A DNA stretch of 21,341 nucleotides from Thermodesulfovibrionales bacterium (GTDB lineage: Bacteria > Nitrospirota > Thermodesulfovibrionia > Thermodesulfovibrionales > Dissulfurispiraceae): assembly GCA_021129835.1 (NCBI GenBank), contig JAJOKM010000022.1, positions 1 through 21,341 of the forward strand. Direction: 5' to 3'. The notes below the pieces were generated by a model. That model was not told where the DNA came from. It made no database searches and worked only from the letters and a program-made list of their open reading frames with translations. Each line of letters begins with the position of its first letter. Position 1 is the stretch's first letter. A program made the translations under genes and the position numbers. This document shows positions 13,621-21,308 of the stretch, piece by piece.

Positions 13621-14697
13621 ATGGCGGCAACGATAAAAGATTACTATAAAATACTTGGTGTTAATAAAGACATATCACCGGAAGGGCTTAAAAAGGCATA
13701 CAGGAAGCTCGCCAGGAAATATCACCCTGATTTAAACCCTGGGGATAAAACTGCTGAGGGGAAATTTAAGGAAATAAACGAAGCTTATGCAGTCCTTAGC
13801 GACTCCCAAAAACGAGCGGAATACGATAGGGCTGGAACTACCTTTGAACAATTTAGAGAGTTTAAAGACTTCAAAGGAACTTATGATTTTGCAGAGGAAT
13901 TTGATTTTAGCGACTTGTTCGGCACAATATTACGAGAAGAAACTTACTACTCAAGCGGTAAAGACATTCTTGTGGGAGTCGAACTCACCCTTGAAGAGGC
14001 ATTTCGGGGAGCAACCAAGCCAATAAGCATTACTCGCACAATCAATTGTAGTAAATGCGGCGGCGGCGGTGCAGAGAGTTACCAGAGGTGTTCTGCATGC
14101 AAGGGAACAGGGCGTATTCAGGCAACAAAGGGTTTTTTCAGAATGGCCCAATCATGCCCTAAATGTGGTGGAACAGGCAAAAAAAATATATCTTTATGCA
14201 AAGGTTGCAGTGGTAAGGGCAGAGTAATCCATACCGAGACTGTAAAGGTAAAAATCCCAATAAGTGTTGATAGCGGTTCCATTGTAAAATTGAGAGGAAT
14301 GGGCGACTCAGGGAGAGGTGGAGGACCAGCAGGAGACCTACATATAGAAGTAACGATAAAACCACATCAAATATTTAGCAGAAAGGGCGATGATATTTAT
14401 GTTCGGCTCCCGGTGACCTTCGGAGAGGCAGCAATGGGAGCAAAGGTAGAGGTTCCGACAATCGATGGAGTCACAATGATGACTCTACCAGCAGGGACAC
14501 AAGGGGGCCAGAGGCTCAAACTCTCCGGAAAGGGATTTGTCTCCCCCAGAACAAAGACAAGGGGCAATGAATATGTGGATATAAAGATAGCGATCCCAAA
14601 GGATATCCCTGAAAATGCAAAAGAGACAATTAAGACATTGGAATCTCTTTATACGGAAAATCCGAGAAGGATGATGATAGAGAAAGGTGATAATTAA
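13621..14697 (+). CDS. dnaJ: DnaJ/Hsp40 co-chaperone
   Basis: Delivers unfolded proteins to DnaK and stimulates its ATPase. 358 residues. The J domain (~6-70, DYYKILGVNKD through AEYDRAG) has the HPD motif in KYHPDLNP. Four zinc-binding repeats of the CxxCxGxG kind follow at ~141-205 (CSKCGGGG, CSACKGTG, CPKCGGTG, CKGCSGKG), then two beta-rich substrate domains ending in a dimerisation segment. The linker after the J domain is unusual: rich in Phe, Asp and Glu (FREFKDFKGTYDFAEEFDFS) rather than Gly/Phe. No dnaK or grpE is nearby. First gene of the operon, 3 nt before hspR. Could be a specialised DnaJ paralogue. Confidence 0.93.
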   Translation: MAATIKDYYKILGVNKDISPEGLKKAYRKLARKYHPDLNPGDKTAEGKFKEINEAYAVLSDSQKRAEYDRAGTTFEQFREFKDFKGTYDFAEEFDFSDLFGTILREETYYSSGKDILVGVELTLEEAFRGATKPISITRTINCSKCGGGGAESYQRCSACKGTGRIQATKGFFRMAQSCPKCGGTGKKNISLCKGCSGKGRVIHTETVKVKIPISVDSGSIVKLRGMGDSGRGGGPAGDLHIEVTIKPHQIFSRKGDDIYVRLPVTFGEAAMGAKVEVPTIDGVTMMTLPAGTQGGQRLKLSGKGFVSPRTKTRGNEYVDIKIAIPKDIPENAKETIKTLESLYTENPRRMMIEKGDN

Positions 14698-14700
14698 ATA

Positions 14701-15174
14701 ATGGCAATGAAAAGAGAGGACAAAAGCAGTCCTCTGTACATGATAAGTGTTGTTTCTAAGATCCTCGAGGTACACCCCCAGACATTGAGGATGTATGAGC
14801 GAGAGGGTTTTGTCAATCCTCATAGAACAAACAAGCAGCGGATATACTCTGATAAGGATGTCGAAAGGTTGGGTGTTGTCATAAGGCTTACAAAGGAGCT
14901 TGGAGTTAATAAAGCAGGCGTGGACATAATATTGAGGATGAAAGATAGAATAAATGCACTGCAAGATGAGATGCATGAGGTGATGCAATTACTCGAAGAT
15001 GATATAAGGCCTGACTTTGAAAAGCGTTTGCAACGAATACTCAAGGGGGATTTAAATGAGACTGGAAAAATTAACTGTAAAGAGCCAAGAGGCCTTTCAG
15101 GAGGCACAGAGGCTTGCCGAAAAAAAGGGAAACCAGCAACTGGATGTAGAGCATCTTCTGTATGCACTTCTTGA
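14701..15174 (+). CDS. hspR: MerR-family heat-shock repressor, HspR-like
   Basis: DNA-binding repressor of heat-shock genes in the family known from Actinobacteria and Helicobacter. Residues ~12-80 form a MerR-type winged helix: LYMISVVSKILEVHPQTLRM, YEREGFVNPHRT, RIYSDKDVERL, then a helical tail (MKDRINALQDEMHEVMQLL) suited to dimerisation. Location between dnaJ and clpB fits autoregulation of the operon, as HspR does in dnaK/clpB operons elsewhere. The frame runs 119 nt into clpB; residues 119-157 are encoded there in another frame and look non-homologous (Lys/Gly/Cys-rich). The weak ribosome-binding site AAAGGTGAT is 12 nt from the first ATG. Confidence 0.85.
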   Translation: MAMKREDKSSPLYMISVVSKILEVHPQTLRMYEREGFVNPHRTNKQRIYSDKDVERLGVVIRLTKELGVNKAGVDIILRMKDRINALQDEMHEVMQLLEDDIRPDFEKRLQRILKGDLNETGKINCKEPRGLSGGTEACRKKGKPATGCRASSVCTS

Positions 15175-17713
15175 AGACGAAGAAGGAATTGCATATCAGA
15201 TACTTAAACGGCTGGATATAGATATAAATTCTCTAAAGAGAGACATTGATAAAGAGATAGAGAGATTCCCAAAGGTATCTAGCTCTACACCCCTTGGGCA
15301 GATATATGTGACCCCGCGGCTAAAAACAGTCTTAGAGAAGGCATATGAAGAGTCGAGGCATTTAACAGATGAATTTATCAGTGTTGAGCATCTTTTGTCT
15401 GCCGTAATAAATGTCTCCGGCCACGCATCTGAGATACTCAAGAAATATGGGGCAACGCCTGCGGAGATTTTATCAGCCATGAAGGAGATTCGTGGAGCAC
15501 ACCGGATAACTGACACCACCCCAGAGGATAAATATCAGGCACTTGCACGCTATGGCAAAGCCCTCACGGATCTTGCTAAAAAGGGAGAGCTCGACCCAGT
15601 GATCGGCAGAGATGAAGAAATAAGAAGGGTGATCCACGTCCTGTCAAGAAAGAAAAAGAATAATCCTGTACTCATAGGCGACTCGGGAGTCGGCAAGACA
15701 GCCATTGCAGAAGGACTTGCCCAGCGAATAGCTGACAGAGATGTGCCAGAGACACTTAGGGACAAGCGGTTGATAGCCCTCGATATCGGCAGTCTTGTTG
15801 CTGGCTCAAAATACAGAGGCGAGTTTGAAGAGAGACTAAAGGCCGTCTTGAAAGAGATAGAGCAATCTGATGGGAAGGTAATAGCATTCATAGATGAGCT
15901 CCATACAATCGTGGGTGCCGGAGCCGCAGAGGGCGCTGTTGATGCGTCTAACATGCTCAAGCCTGCCCTCGCCAGAGGAGAGCTGAGATGCATTGGCGCA
16001 ACGACGGTCGATGAATATAGAAAATATATCGAAAAAGACCCTGCCCTCGAGAGGAGATTTCAACCGGTAAACATAAAAGAACCATCTGTAGAGGACACAA
16101 TCTCGATCCTAAGGGGGCTGAAAGAGAGATATGAAGTCCATCACGGAGTAAAGATAAGGGACTCTGCGCTAATATCTGCTTCTATCCTTTCTAATAGGTA
16201 TGTAACCGGCAGATTTTTGCCTGATAAGGCAATAGACCTCATTGATGAATCAGCAGCACGAGTCAGGATGGAGATAGACAGCATGCCGGTAGAACTGGAC
16301 GAGATAGAGAGGAAGATGAGGCAGATTGAGATAGAGAAACAGGCATTGATGAAGGATGACTCCAGCGATGCAAAGGCAAAACTCGAAAAACTGACCAGTG
16401 ATTTTGCAGAGATGCAGGAGAAGAGAAATTCATTACGGGCGCAATGGCTGGGCGAAAAAGAGATAATCCAGAAAATCAGGGATATAAAAGAGGCCATCGA
16501 AAGGACAAAAATAGAGTCTGAAAATGCCGAGAGGGATGGAGATCTCGCAAAGGCGGCAGAGCTGCGATATGGCCGCTTGCTCCAATTGCAGAAGTCATTA
16601 AAAGATGAGAGCGGAAATTTGCAAGAGGCTCAATCAAAGAAAAAGATGTTAAAAGAGCAGGTAGATGAAGAAGATATTGCTGAAGTTGTATCTAAGTGGA
16701 CAGGAGTTCCTGTCTCAAGAATGCTCGAGACCGAAATACATAAGCTGATAAATATGGAAGAACGGTTAAGGCAGAGGGTAGTTGGTCAGGAAGAGGCAAT
16801 TGTGACGGTATCAAGCACCATTAGAAGGGCAAGGGCAGGACTTCAGGATCCGAACCGTCCCATTGGGGCATTCATGTTTCTCGGGCCTACAGGCGTGGGG
16901 AAAACGGAGTTGGCAAAAGCGCTCGCAGAATTCCTGTTTGATGACGAGGCTGCCTTGATAAGGATTGATATGTCCGAATATCAGGAGCGACATACAACAT
17001 CGAGACTGATAGGGGCGCCTCCTGGATATGTCGGTTACGAAGAAGGGGGGCAGCTCACCGAGGCAGTGAGGAGAAGGCCTTACTCAGTGATGCTACTTGA
17101 TGAAGTAGAAAAAGCACACCAAGATGTATTTAATCTCTTGCTTCAGCTCCTTGATGACGGGCGTCTTACAGATGGACATGGCAGGACTGTAGACTTCAGA
17201 AACACTGTGATTATAATGACATCGAACATAGGAAGCGTCCATATACAGAAACTGCTGGAAGAAAGAGAGAGAGAACCGACTATGTATTTGGAAGGGAGTG
17301 ATGAAAAAGAACTAAAGCATAAAGTAATGGAAGACATGAAGGCATTCTTCAGACCTGAATTCCTGAACAGGGTTGACGAGATTATCATATTCAACCCGTT
17401 AAGGGAGAAACTGCTTGAACAGATAGCGGTAATTCAGGTAGAGAGGATGAAAAAATATCTGCACGAAAAGAAGATTGACATTGCCCTTACAGATGGTGTA
17501 AAAGAATATATTGCAAGGGTTGGATATGACCCGGTGTATGGCGCAAGACCATTGAAAAGGGCAATACAGAAGGAGATACTTAACCCTCTCGCAATGAAGC
17601 TTCTTAGTGGAACATTCAGAGAAGGGGAGCGGATAGAGGTAGGCTATGCAGATAATCAGATAGTCTTCAACAAGATAGTAAAGGATAGTTGTCAGTTAAC
17701 AGTTATCAGTTAA
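15056..17713 (+). CDS. clpB: ClpB/Hsp104 disaggregase
   Basis: Hexameric AAA+ ATPase that pulls proteins out of aggregates together with DnaK-DnaJ. 885 residues. The N domain (1-150) starts with the standard MRLEKLTVKSQEAFQEAQ. AAA1 has Walker A GDSGVGKT (~208-215; Ser where Pro is usual) and Walker B AFIDELHT. The middle coiled coil (~400-530) marks ClpB rather than ClpA/ClpC. AAA2 has Walker A GPTGVGKT (610-617), GAPPGYVGYEEGG pore loop and MLLDEVEKAH. The start has AGGGGGATTTAA before the ATG and overlaps hspR. The last residues (DSCQLTVIS) come from a heptanucleotide repeat that also supplies the stop, extending the usual end after QIVFN. Confidence 0.97.
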   Translation: MRLEKLTVKSQEAFQEAQRLAEKKGNQQLDVEHLLYALLEDEEGIAYQILKRLDIDINSLKRDIDKEIERFPKVSSSTPLGQIYVTPRLKTVLEKAYEESRHLTDEFISVEHLLSAVINVSGHASEILKKYGATPAEILSAMKEIRGAHRITDTTPEDKYQALARYGKALTDLAKKGELDPVIGRDEEIRRVIHVLSRKKKNNPVLIGDSGVGKTAIAEGLAQRIADRDVPETLRDKRLIALDIGSLVAGSKYRGEFEERLKAVLKEIEQSDGKVIAFIDELHTIVGAGAAEGAVDASNMLKPALARGELRCIGATTVDEYRKYIEKDPALERRFQPVNIKEPSVEDTISILRGLKERYEVHHGVKIRDSALISASILSNRYVTGRFLPDKAIDLIDESAARVRMEIDSMPVELDEIERKMRQIEIEKQALMKDDSSDAKAKLEKLTSDFAEMQEKRNSLRAQWLGEKEIIQKIRDIKEAIERTKIESENAERDGDLAKAAELRYGRLLQLQKSLKDESGNLQEAQSKKKMLKEQVDEEDIAEVVSKWTGVPVSRMLETEIHKLINMEERLRQRVVGQEEAIVTVSSTIRRARAGLQDPNRPIGAFMFLGPTGVGKTELAKALAEFLFDDEAALIRIDMSEYQERHTTSRLIGAPPGYVGYEEGGQLTEAVRRRPYSVMLLDEVEKAHQDVFNLLLQLLDDGRLTDGHGRTVDFRNTVIIMTSNIGSVHIQKLLEEREREPTMYLEGSDEKELKHKVMEDMKAFFRPEFLNRVDEIIIFNPLREKLLEQIAVIQVERMKKYLHEKKIDIALTDGVKEYIARVGYDPVYGARPLKRAIQKEILNPLAMKLLSGTFREGERIEVGYADNQIVFNKIVKDSCQLTVIS

Positions 17714-17749
17714 CGTAAACCGTAAACTGTGAACCGTAAACCGTGAACA
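17688..17749 (+). repeat. Degenerate heptanucleotide tandem array over the clpB stop
   Basis: Nine consecutive units of about 7 bp: GTTGTCA, GTTAACA, GTTATCA, GTTAAC, GTAAACC, GTAAACT, GTGAACC, GTAAACC, GTGAACA. The consensus is GTTAACN, drifting to GTRAACY. The clpB stop (17711-17713) is inside the fourth unit. The following ACCTGAGTAGTTAC (17755-17768) matches bases 5-18 of the window but for one base, suggesting a larger dispersed repeat. Confidence 0.75.
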
Positions 17750-17823
17750 TGGCAACCTGAGTAGTTACTATGGAGGTTTCGCGAAGACTACTGCACTGCC
17801 TCTCAAAAGGTTTGCAGTTTATT

Positions 17824-17853
17824 TTGCAGTTTATAAGGATAAACTTTTATACC
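17824..17853 (+). promoter_or_regulatory. Candidate promoter for tRNA-Asn
   Basis: TTGCAG (17824-17829), an 18-nt spacer and TATACC (17848-17853), with an expected start about 8 nt before the tRNA. The TTTGCAGTTTAT segment that includes the -35 is duplicated just upstream. Confidence 0.4.
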
Positions 17854-17867
17854 ATAGTGTAAAGATT

Positions 17868-17943
17868 TCCTGGGTAGCTCAGCCGGCAGAGCGGGTGGCT
17901 GTTAACCACTTGGTCGGGGGTTCGAATCCCTCCCCAGGAGCCA
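17868..17943 (+). tRNA. tRNA-Asn (anticodon GUU), CCA encoded
   Basis: Acceptor TCCTGGG/CCCAGGA, D arm GCTC...GAGC, anticodon loop CTGTTAA (anticodon GTT) on stem GGTGG/CCACT (one G-T pair at the end), T arm GGGGG-TTCGAAT-CCCTC with one mismatch, discriminator G. Unlike the other two tRNAs here, CCA follows directly (17941-17943). Confidence 0.93.
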
Positions 17944-18124
17944 TATTTTCTTTGCGGACTAAATAGCCCTGCGCCTTTCGGATAATATCCCGCGGAAAAT
18001 CTGCGATAATGACATTAAAGTAGGGGGCATTGTTAACTTAAGATAGTTATGCTTTGATAATGAGAAGATGAGAGCATGTCTTAGATGTGTAAGTCAATAA
18101 ATGTTCCTTACGGGAATCGCGTTC
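17944..18124. other. Intergenic region before ABC transporter
   Basis: No gene or strong signal seen. It is AT-rich with a GC-rich patch around 17990-18000. An upstream ATG at 18101, in frame with the ATPase, lacks a ribosome-binding site. Confidence 0.3.
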
Positions 18125-19034
18125 ATGGAAGTAGCAATAAAAGTAGAAAATCTGTGTAAATACTATAGCAAGATAAAGGCCGTAGATGGTGTAAGCTTTG
18201 AGGTGTTTAAAGGCGAAATATTTGGAATTGTGGGACCAAATGGCGCTGGCAAAACCACCCTGGTCGAATGCATCACAGGATTGAAGTTCCTTGATAAAGG
18301 CACAATCGAAATATTAGGGTTAAACCCGCAAAAAAGGTAAAACATTAAGGCAGCGGATCGGGATTCAATTACAAGAGGGCAGACTTCCTGGCAGAATTAA
18401 GGTACGGGAGGCAATTAATCTTTTTGCCGCGTTTTACTTTCGTTCAGTCCCGTGGCGACCACTTTTGGAGGATTGCGGGCTGTCAGAAAAGGCCGACTCC
18501 TATTTCGATGCCCTCTCTGGGGGGCAAAAACAGAGGCTTTTTATCGCGATGTCTCTGATCAACGACCCCGAAATAGTATTTTTTGATGAGTTATCCACTG
18601 GACTTGACCCACAGGCCAGGAGGGCAATGTGGAGCCTGACAGAGAAAATTCGGGATATGGGGAAAACCGTCATCCTAGTTACACATTTTATGGAGGAGGC
18701 GGAGCGATTATGTGACCGGGTGGCTGTCATAGATAAAGGGCGGATTATAGCTATGGATACACCAGTTAATCTAATTGATAGTCTTAACATGGACTTTCAG
18801 ATCGTCTTTTCGACTAACGGCTTATCTACGATAAATGAGATAGAAGAGATTGATGGTATTGATAAGGTCGAGAAAAATGGAGCAAAGACAGTCATCCACT
18901 GTAAAAATAACATTATCAGTGATGTGATCAGTTTTTTAACCAGAAATGATATTCAGTTTTATGATCTCTCTATCAGGCGTCCCAATCTGGAGGATCTGTT
19001 TTTATCCCTAACTGGGCGGAGCATGAGAGATTGA
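18125..19034 (+). pseudogene. ABC transporter ATP-binding protein, split by one frameshift
   Basis: ATPase of an ABC-2 (DrrA-like) exporter, about 302 residues if restored. The first frame (to a stop at 18338-18340) holds VENLCKYYSKIKAVDGVSFE and Walker A GPNGAGKTT. A second frame, shifted by one base at an A6 run (18330-18335), continues without a break: Q-loop IGIQLQEGRLPGRIKVREAI, signature LSGGQKQRL (~18513), Walker B EIVFFDELSTGLDP and switch ILVTHFMEEAERLCDR. Dropping one A gives PQKGKTLRQRIG and a full protein. Every motif survives, so this is a very recent mutation, a sequencing error or, less likely, slippage. Leu replaces the usual Pro after DE of Walker B. A weak GGGA precedes the chosen ATG. 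The stop overlaps the permease start. Confidence 0.85.
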
Positions 19035-19777
19035 TCACCGTAAAACAGCTTTCAAGATTAGTAACTGTTGAATTCAGATTGATTCTCCGTGAGCCAGAAA
19101 CTGTTTTTTTCTCCTTTATCTTGCCTCTCTTCTTCCTTTTTATCGTTATGGAGGTCTTTATTCCTCTTGATGTTCCAAGAGAAATTTTTGCCAACCATGT
19201 GGTCCCTTCTCTTTCGATTTTGGTCATTACCTCAAATGCGATGTTTAATGTCCCTGCCGTTATTGCTAGTTATCGAGAGATCAAATTCTTCAAACGTCTC
19301 AAAGCCAGCCCTATACCCATTCTTTCAATTCTCGGCGGGGTTGGGGCAGCAAACTTTATCATAACTACCATAGGAATACTACTACTTATAGCCGGAGGGA
19401 AATTAATCTACGGGGCAGAATTTGAGGGGAATATTATGACTTTTCTGTTCGGGTTTTTATTAATCCTTTTAAGTATTAACTCTTTGTGTCTTATCATCGC
19501 CAGTGTATGCCGCACTCCGAGAGTTGCCGCCACCCTTGCCAGTATAATTTACTTTCCAATATTGTTCTTTTCCGGTGTCTTTGTGCCCTTAGAGATGCTT
19601 CCTGATTGGATTGTCAGGTATATCTCTCCCCTTATGCCGATGACTTATGCCGTGGAATTACTAAGAGGGCTTTGGTTGGGATATCCCATCTCTGATTTTG
19701 TAGAGGAGATAATAATTTTAATCGGGTGTTTAGTATTGGGATTAATAATATCAGTAAAGACCTTTCGCTGGGAATAG
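19031..19777 (+). CDS. ABC-2 type transporter permease
   Basis: Inner-membrane permease of a two-part exporter, 248 residues, about six membrane helices. Family features: a short cytoplasmic N-terminus with EFRLILREPETVFFSFILPL, a first helix ending LFIVMEVFIP, REIKFFKRLKASPI before the third helix, and the C-terminal SGVFVPLEMLPDWIVRYISP, then PMTYAVELLRGLWLG (ABC-2 signature). The first codon is TTG (19031), overlapping the ATPase stop in TTGA, with GGAG 9 nt upstream; no ATG is available near the conserved start, so coupling to the ATPase is expected. The exported substrate (drug, lipid or polysaccharide) cannot be told. It converges with purC, with 21 nt between. Confidence 0.9.
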   Translation: MITVKQLSRLVTVEFRLILREPETVFFSFILPLFFLFIVMEVFIPLDVPREIFANHVVPSLSILVITSNAMFNVPAVIASYREIKFFKRLKASPIPILSILGGVGAANFIITTIGILLLIAGGKLIYGAEFEGNIMTFLFGFLLILLSINSLCLIIASVCRTPRVAATLASIIYFPILFFSGVFVPLEMLPDWIVRYISPLMPMTYAVELLRGLWLGYPISDFVEEIIILIGCLVLGLIISVKTFRWE

Positions 19778-19798
19778 CGCTATGGCTATAAAATCCAT

Positions 19799-20665
19799 TT
19801 ATTTCGTTAATATCTTTACTATCTCTCTATACCTCGCTTCTGTCTTCTGCACAATCTCATCAGGAAGGAGAGGGGCGGGATATCTCTTATTCCAATCAAG
19901 GGTGAGGAGGTAATCCCTCACAATCTGTTTATCGAAGCTGTCCTGTCTACTTGCAGGTTGGTAATCCTTCATTGACCAGAACCTTGATGAATCAGGAGTT
20001 AAGAGTTCATCAATTAAGATTAACCTGCCTTCATATATTCCGAACTCCATCTTGGTATCCGCAATAATCATCCCTTTTTTTTCGGCCATCTCCCTTGCCC
20101 TTTCATAAATCCTCAGGCTTATCTCTTTTAGCCTTTCTGCTAATTCATCTCCAACGATCTCTTTCATCTCCGAAAGAGTAATATTTATATCGTGTCCCTC
20201 TCTTGCCTTTGTGCTTGGTGTGAATACTGCTTCGTTAAGTCTTGAGGACTCTACGAGTCTTTCAGGGAGCCCAATTCCACAGACCGTCCCTTTCTCTTTA
20301 TATTCCTTCCACCCGGAACCAGAAAGATAACCCCTCACGATACACTCAACAGGCAGCGGGTCTGCCCTCTTCACGATCATGCTTCTGCCTGCCAATATAT
20401 CTTTATATTTATCTAAAATTTCAGGGTAATACCTTGCATCTGTAGCAACCACATGATTTTTGATGATATCCTTCATCTGGTTAAACCAGTAAATAGATAT
20501 CTCTGTTAAGAGCTTTCCCTTATCTGGTATTTCGTTTGGCAGGACAACATCAAAGGCTGAAACTCTGTCTGTGGTAACAATTAAGAGATGATTGTCACTC
20601 AGCTCATAAACATCTCTTACCTTTCCAGATTTAAGGAGTTTGATATCTGTTAGGCTCTTTCCCAT
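19799..20665 (-). CDS. purC: Phosphoribosylaminoimidazole-succinocarboxamide synthase
   Basis: Purine synthesis: joins CAIR and aspartate with ATP to give SAICAR. About 288 residues, the longer form of the family (as in yeast ADE1) rather than the ~235-residue form. Motifs: SGKVRDVYEL (ATP loop) near the N-terminus, TTDRVSAFDVVLPNEIPDKG, PLPVECIVRGYLSGSGWKEY, EAVFTPSTKAREGHD, ADTKMEFG and LIDELLTPDSSRFW. I chose the ATG ending at 20665, which fits family length. Three more in-frame ATGs lie upstream (to 20698), and none has a ribosome-binding site, so the start is uncertain. No other pur genes are nearby. Confidence 0.95.
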   Translation of the reverse strand: MGKSLTDIKLLKSGKVRDVYELSDNHLLIVTTDRVSAFDVVLPNEIPDKGKLLTEISIYWFNQMKDIIKNHVVATDARYYPEILDKYKDILAGRSMIVKRADPLPVECIVRGYLSGSGWKEYKEKGTVCGIGLPERLVESSRLNEAVFTPSTKAREGHDINITLSEMKEIVGDELAERLKEISLRIYERAREMAEKKGMIIADTKMEFGIYEGRLILIDELLTPDSSRFWSMKDYQPASRQDSFDKQIVRDYLLTLDWNKRYPAPLLPDEIVQKTEARYREIVKILTK

Positions 20666-20698
20666 TTCAAGCGGATACATGCTCAGCATACACGGCAT

Positions 20699-20969
20699 GG
20701 TTTAGCATTGTTATTCCCAAAGCCTGTCCCGACCCAAATCGAGGGCCTGCCTTGGTACGACCGCAATCCCCGTAGGGTCAGGCCTGCCGTGGTGCTGTGG
20801 CTTTGTCACACGTCATAAACTCGCAAACCATGTCTGGGCCAGGGGTGAGGGTGAATATAGCGCTATTTCGACCACTTACATCCCCCCCCCCTCTGTCCCA
20901 TCCCGCAAGGGGAGGGGAAAAATAAAATACACCCATCTTTCATAAGTTGATGGACAAACTCTTTTCGCT
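20699..20969. other. Intergenic region between purC and hicB-like gene
   Basis: No gene seen. It holds a run of ten C (20882-20891) and a CCCTC/GGGAGGGG-rich block (about 20830-20925) that looks like a degraded copy of a common intergenic repeat (CCCTCACCCT...CTCCC type). A C/G-rich trace of the same kind occurs near 4350. Confidence 0.35.
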
Positions 20970-21161
20970 TTATATTGCAATTTCTTTCATCTTGTGTTCT
21001 TTAGGTACATCATCCATAGCCATCGATAGGTATGCATCTTTAATATTTTCTTCCAATTCTTCAAGAGTCTCTCCTTGCGTCATGATTTCTGGATGTTCGA
21101 GAAGTTTTCCAAGCCAAAATTTTTCTCCTTTCCAATAAATCATAGTCATTTTTAGTTGCAT
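20970..21161 (-). CDS. HicB-family antitoxin-like protein
   Basis: A 63-residue protein matching the HicB/UPF0150 N-terminal fold: an initial strand (MTMIYWKGEKFWLGKLLEHP), the turn EIMTQGETLEELEENIKDAY typical of the family, and a short helical end. HicB proteins neutralise the HicA mRNA-cleaving toxin and some repress their own promoter. This one has no C-terminal DNA-binding domain. AGGAGGG lies 7 nt before the ATG. No hicA-like frame is found downstream, and only 180 nt, mostly repeat, lies upstream in the window. So it is either a lone HicB-like protein or one whose partner is elsewhere. Confidence 0.8.
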   Translation of the reverse strand: MQLKMTMIYWKGEKFWLGKLLEHPEIMTQGETLEELEENIKDAYLSMAMDDVPKEHKMKEIAI

Positions 21162-21247
21162 AGGTCTTCCCTCCTGTTCAAATAACCCAATTAAATGTGT
21201 ACGTCTAACCCGAAATAGCGGGCTTCGTTTGGTTTTTTATTAGATTG

Positions 21248-21307
21248 GGCTCTTCTCCAAAAAAGTGTAATTAACCACAGGGTAGCGTAGCCCTTTATGG
21301 GCGTATT
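21248..21307. mobile_element. Second copy of the nested inverted-repeat element, partial
   Basis: GGCTCTTCTCCAAAAAAGTG onwards matches, in inverted orientation, the right end of the element at 2405-2596: terminal repeat with one change, then the 26-bp inner arm at 21281-21306 with its GCCC-TTTAT-GGGC hairpin. Beyond 21307 the match to the first copy is lost or interrupted by another repeat, and the window ends soon after. Confidence 0.65.
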
Positions 21308-21308
21308 C

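Noticed and set aside
14485..14988. A 167-codon minus-strand frame opposite dnaJ and hspR
   Set aside because: It is antisense to two well-supported genes and its Cys/His/Tyr-rich composition is typical of a shadow frame.
21207..21238. Terminator-like stem (AACC CGAA facing TTCG GGTT) before a T-run on the plus strand
   Set aside because: There is no plus-strand gene for it to end, the stem has a three-base bulge, and the region borders a repeat element.
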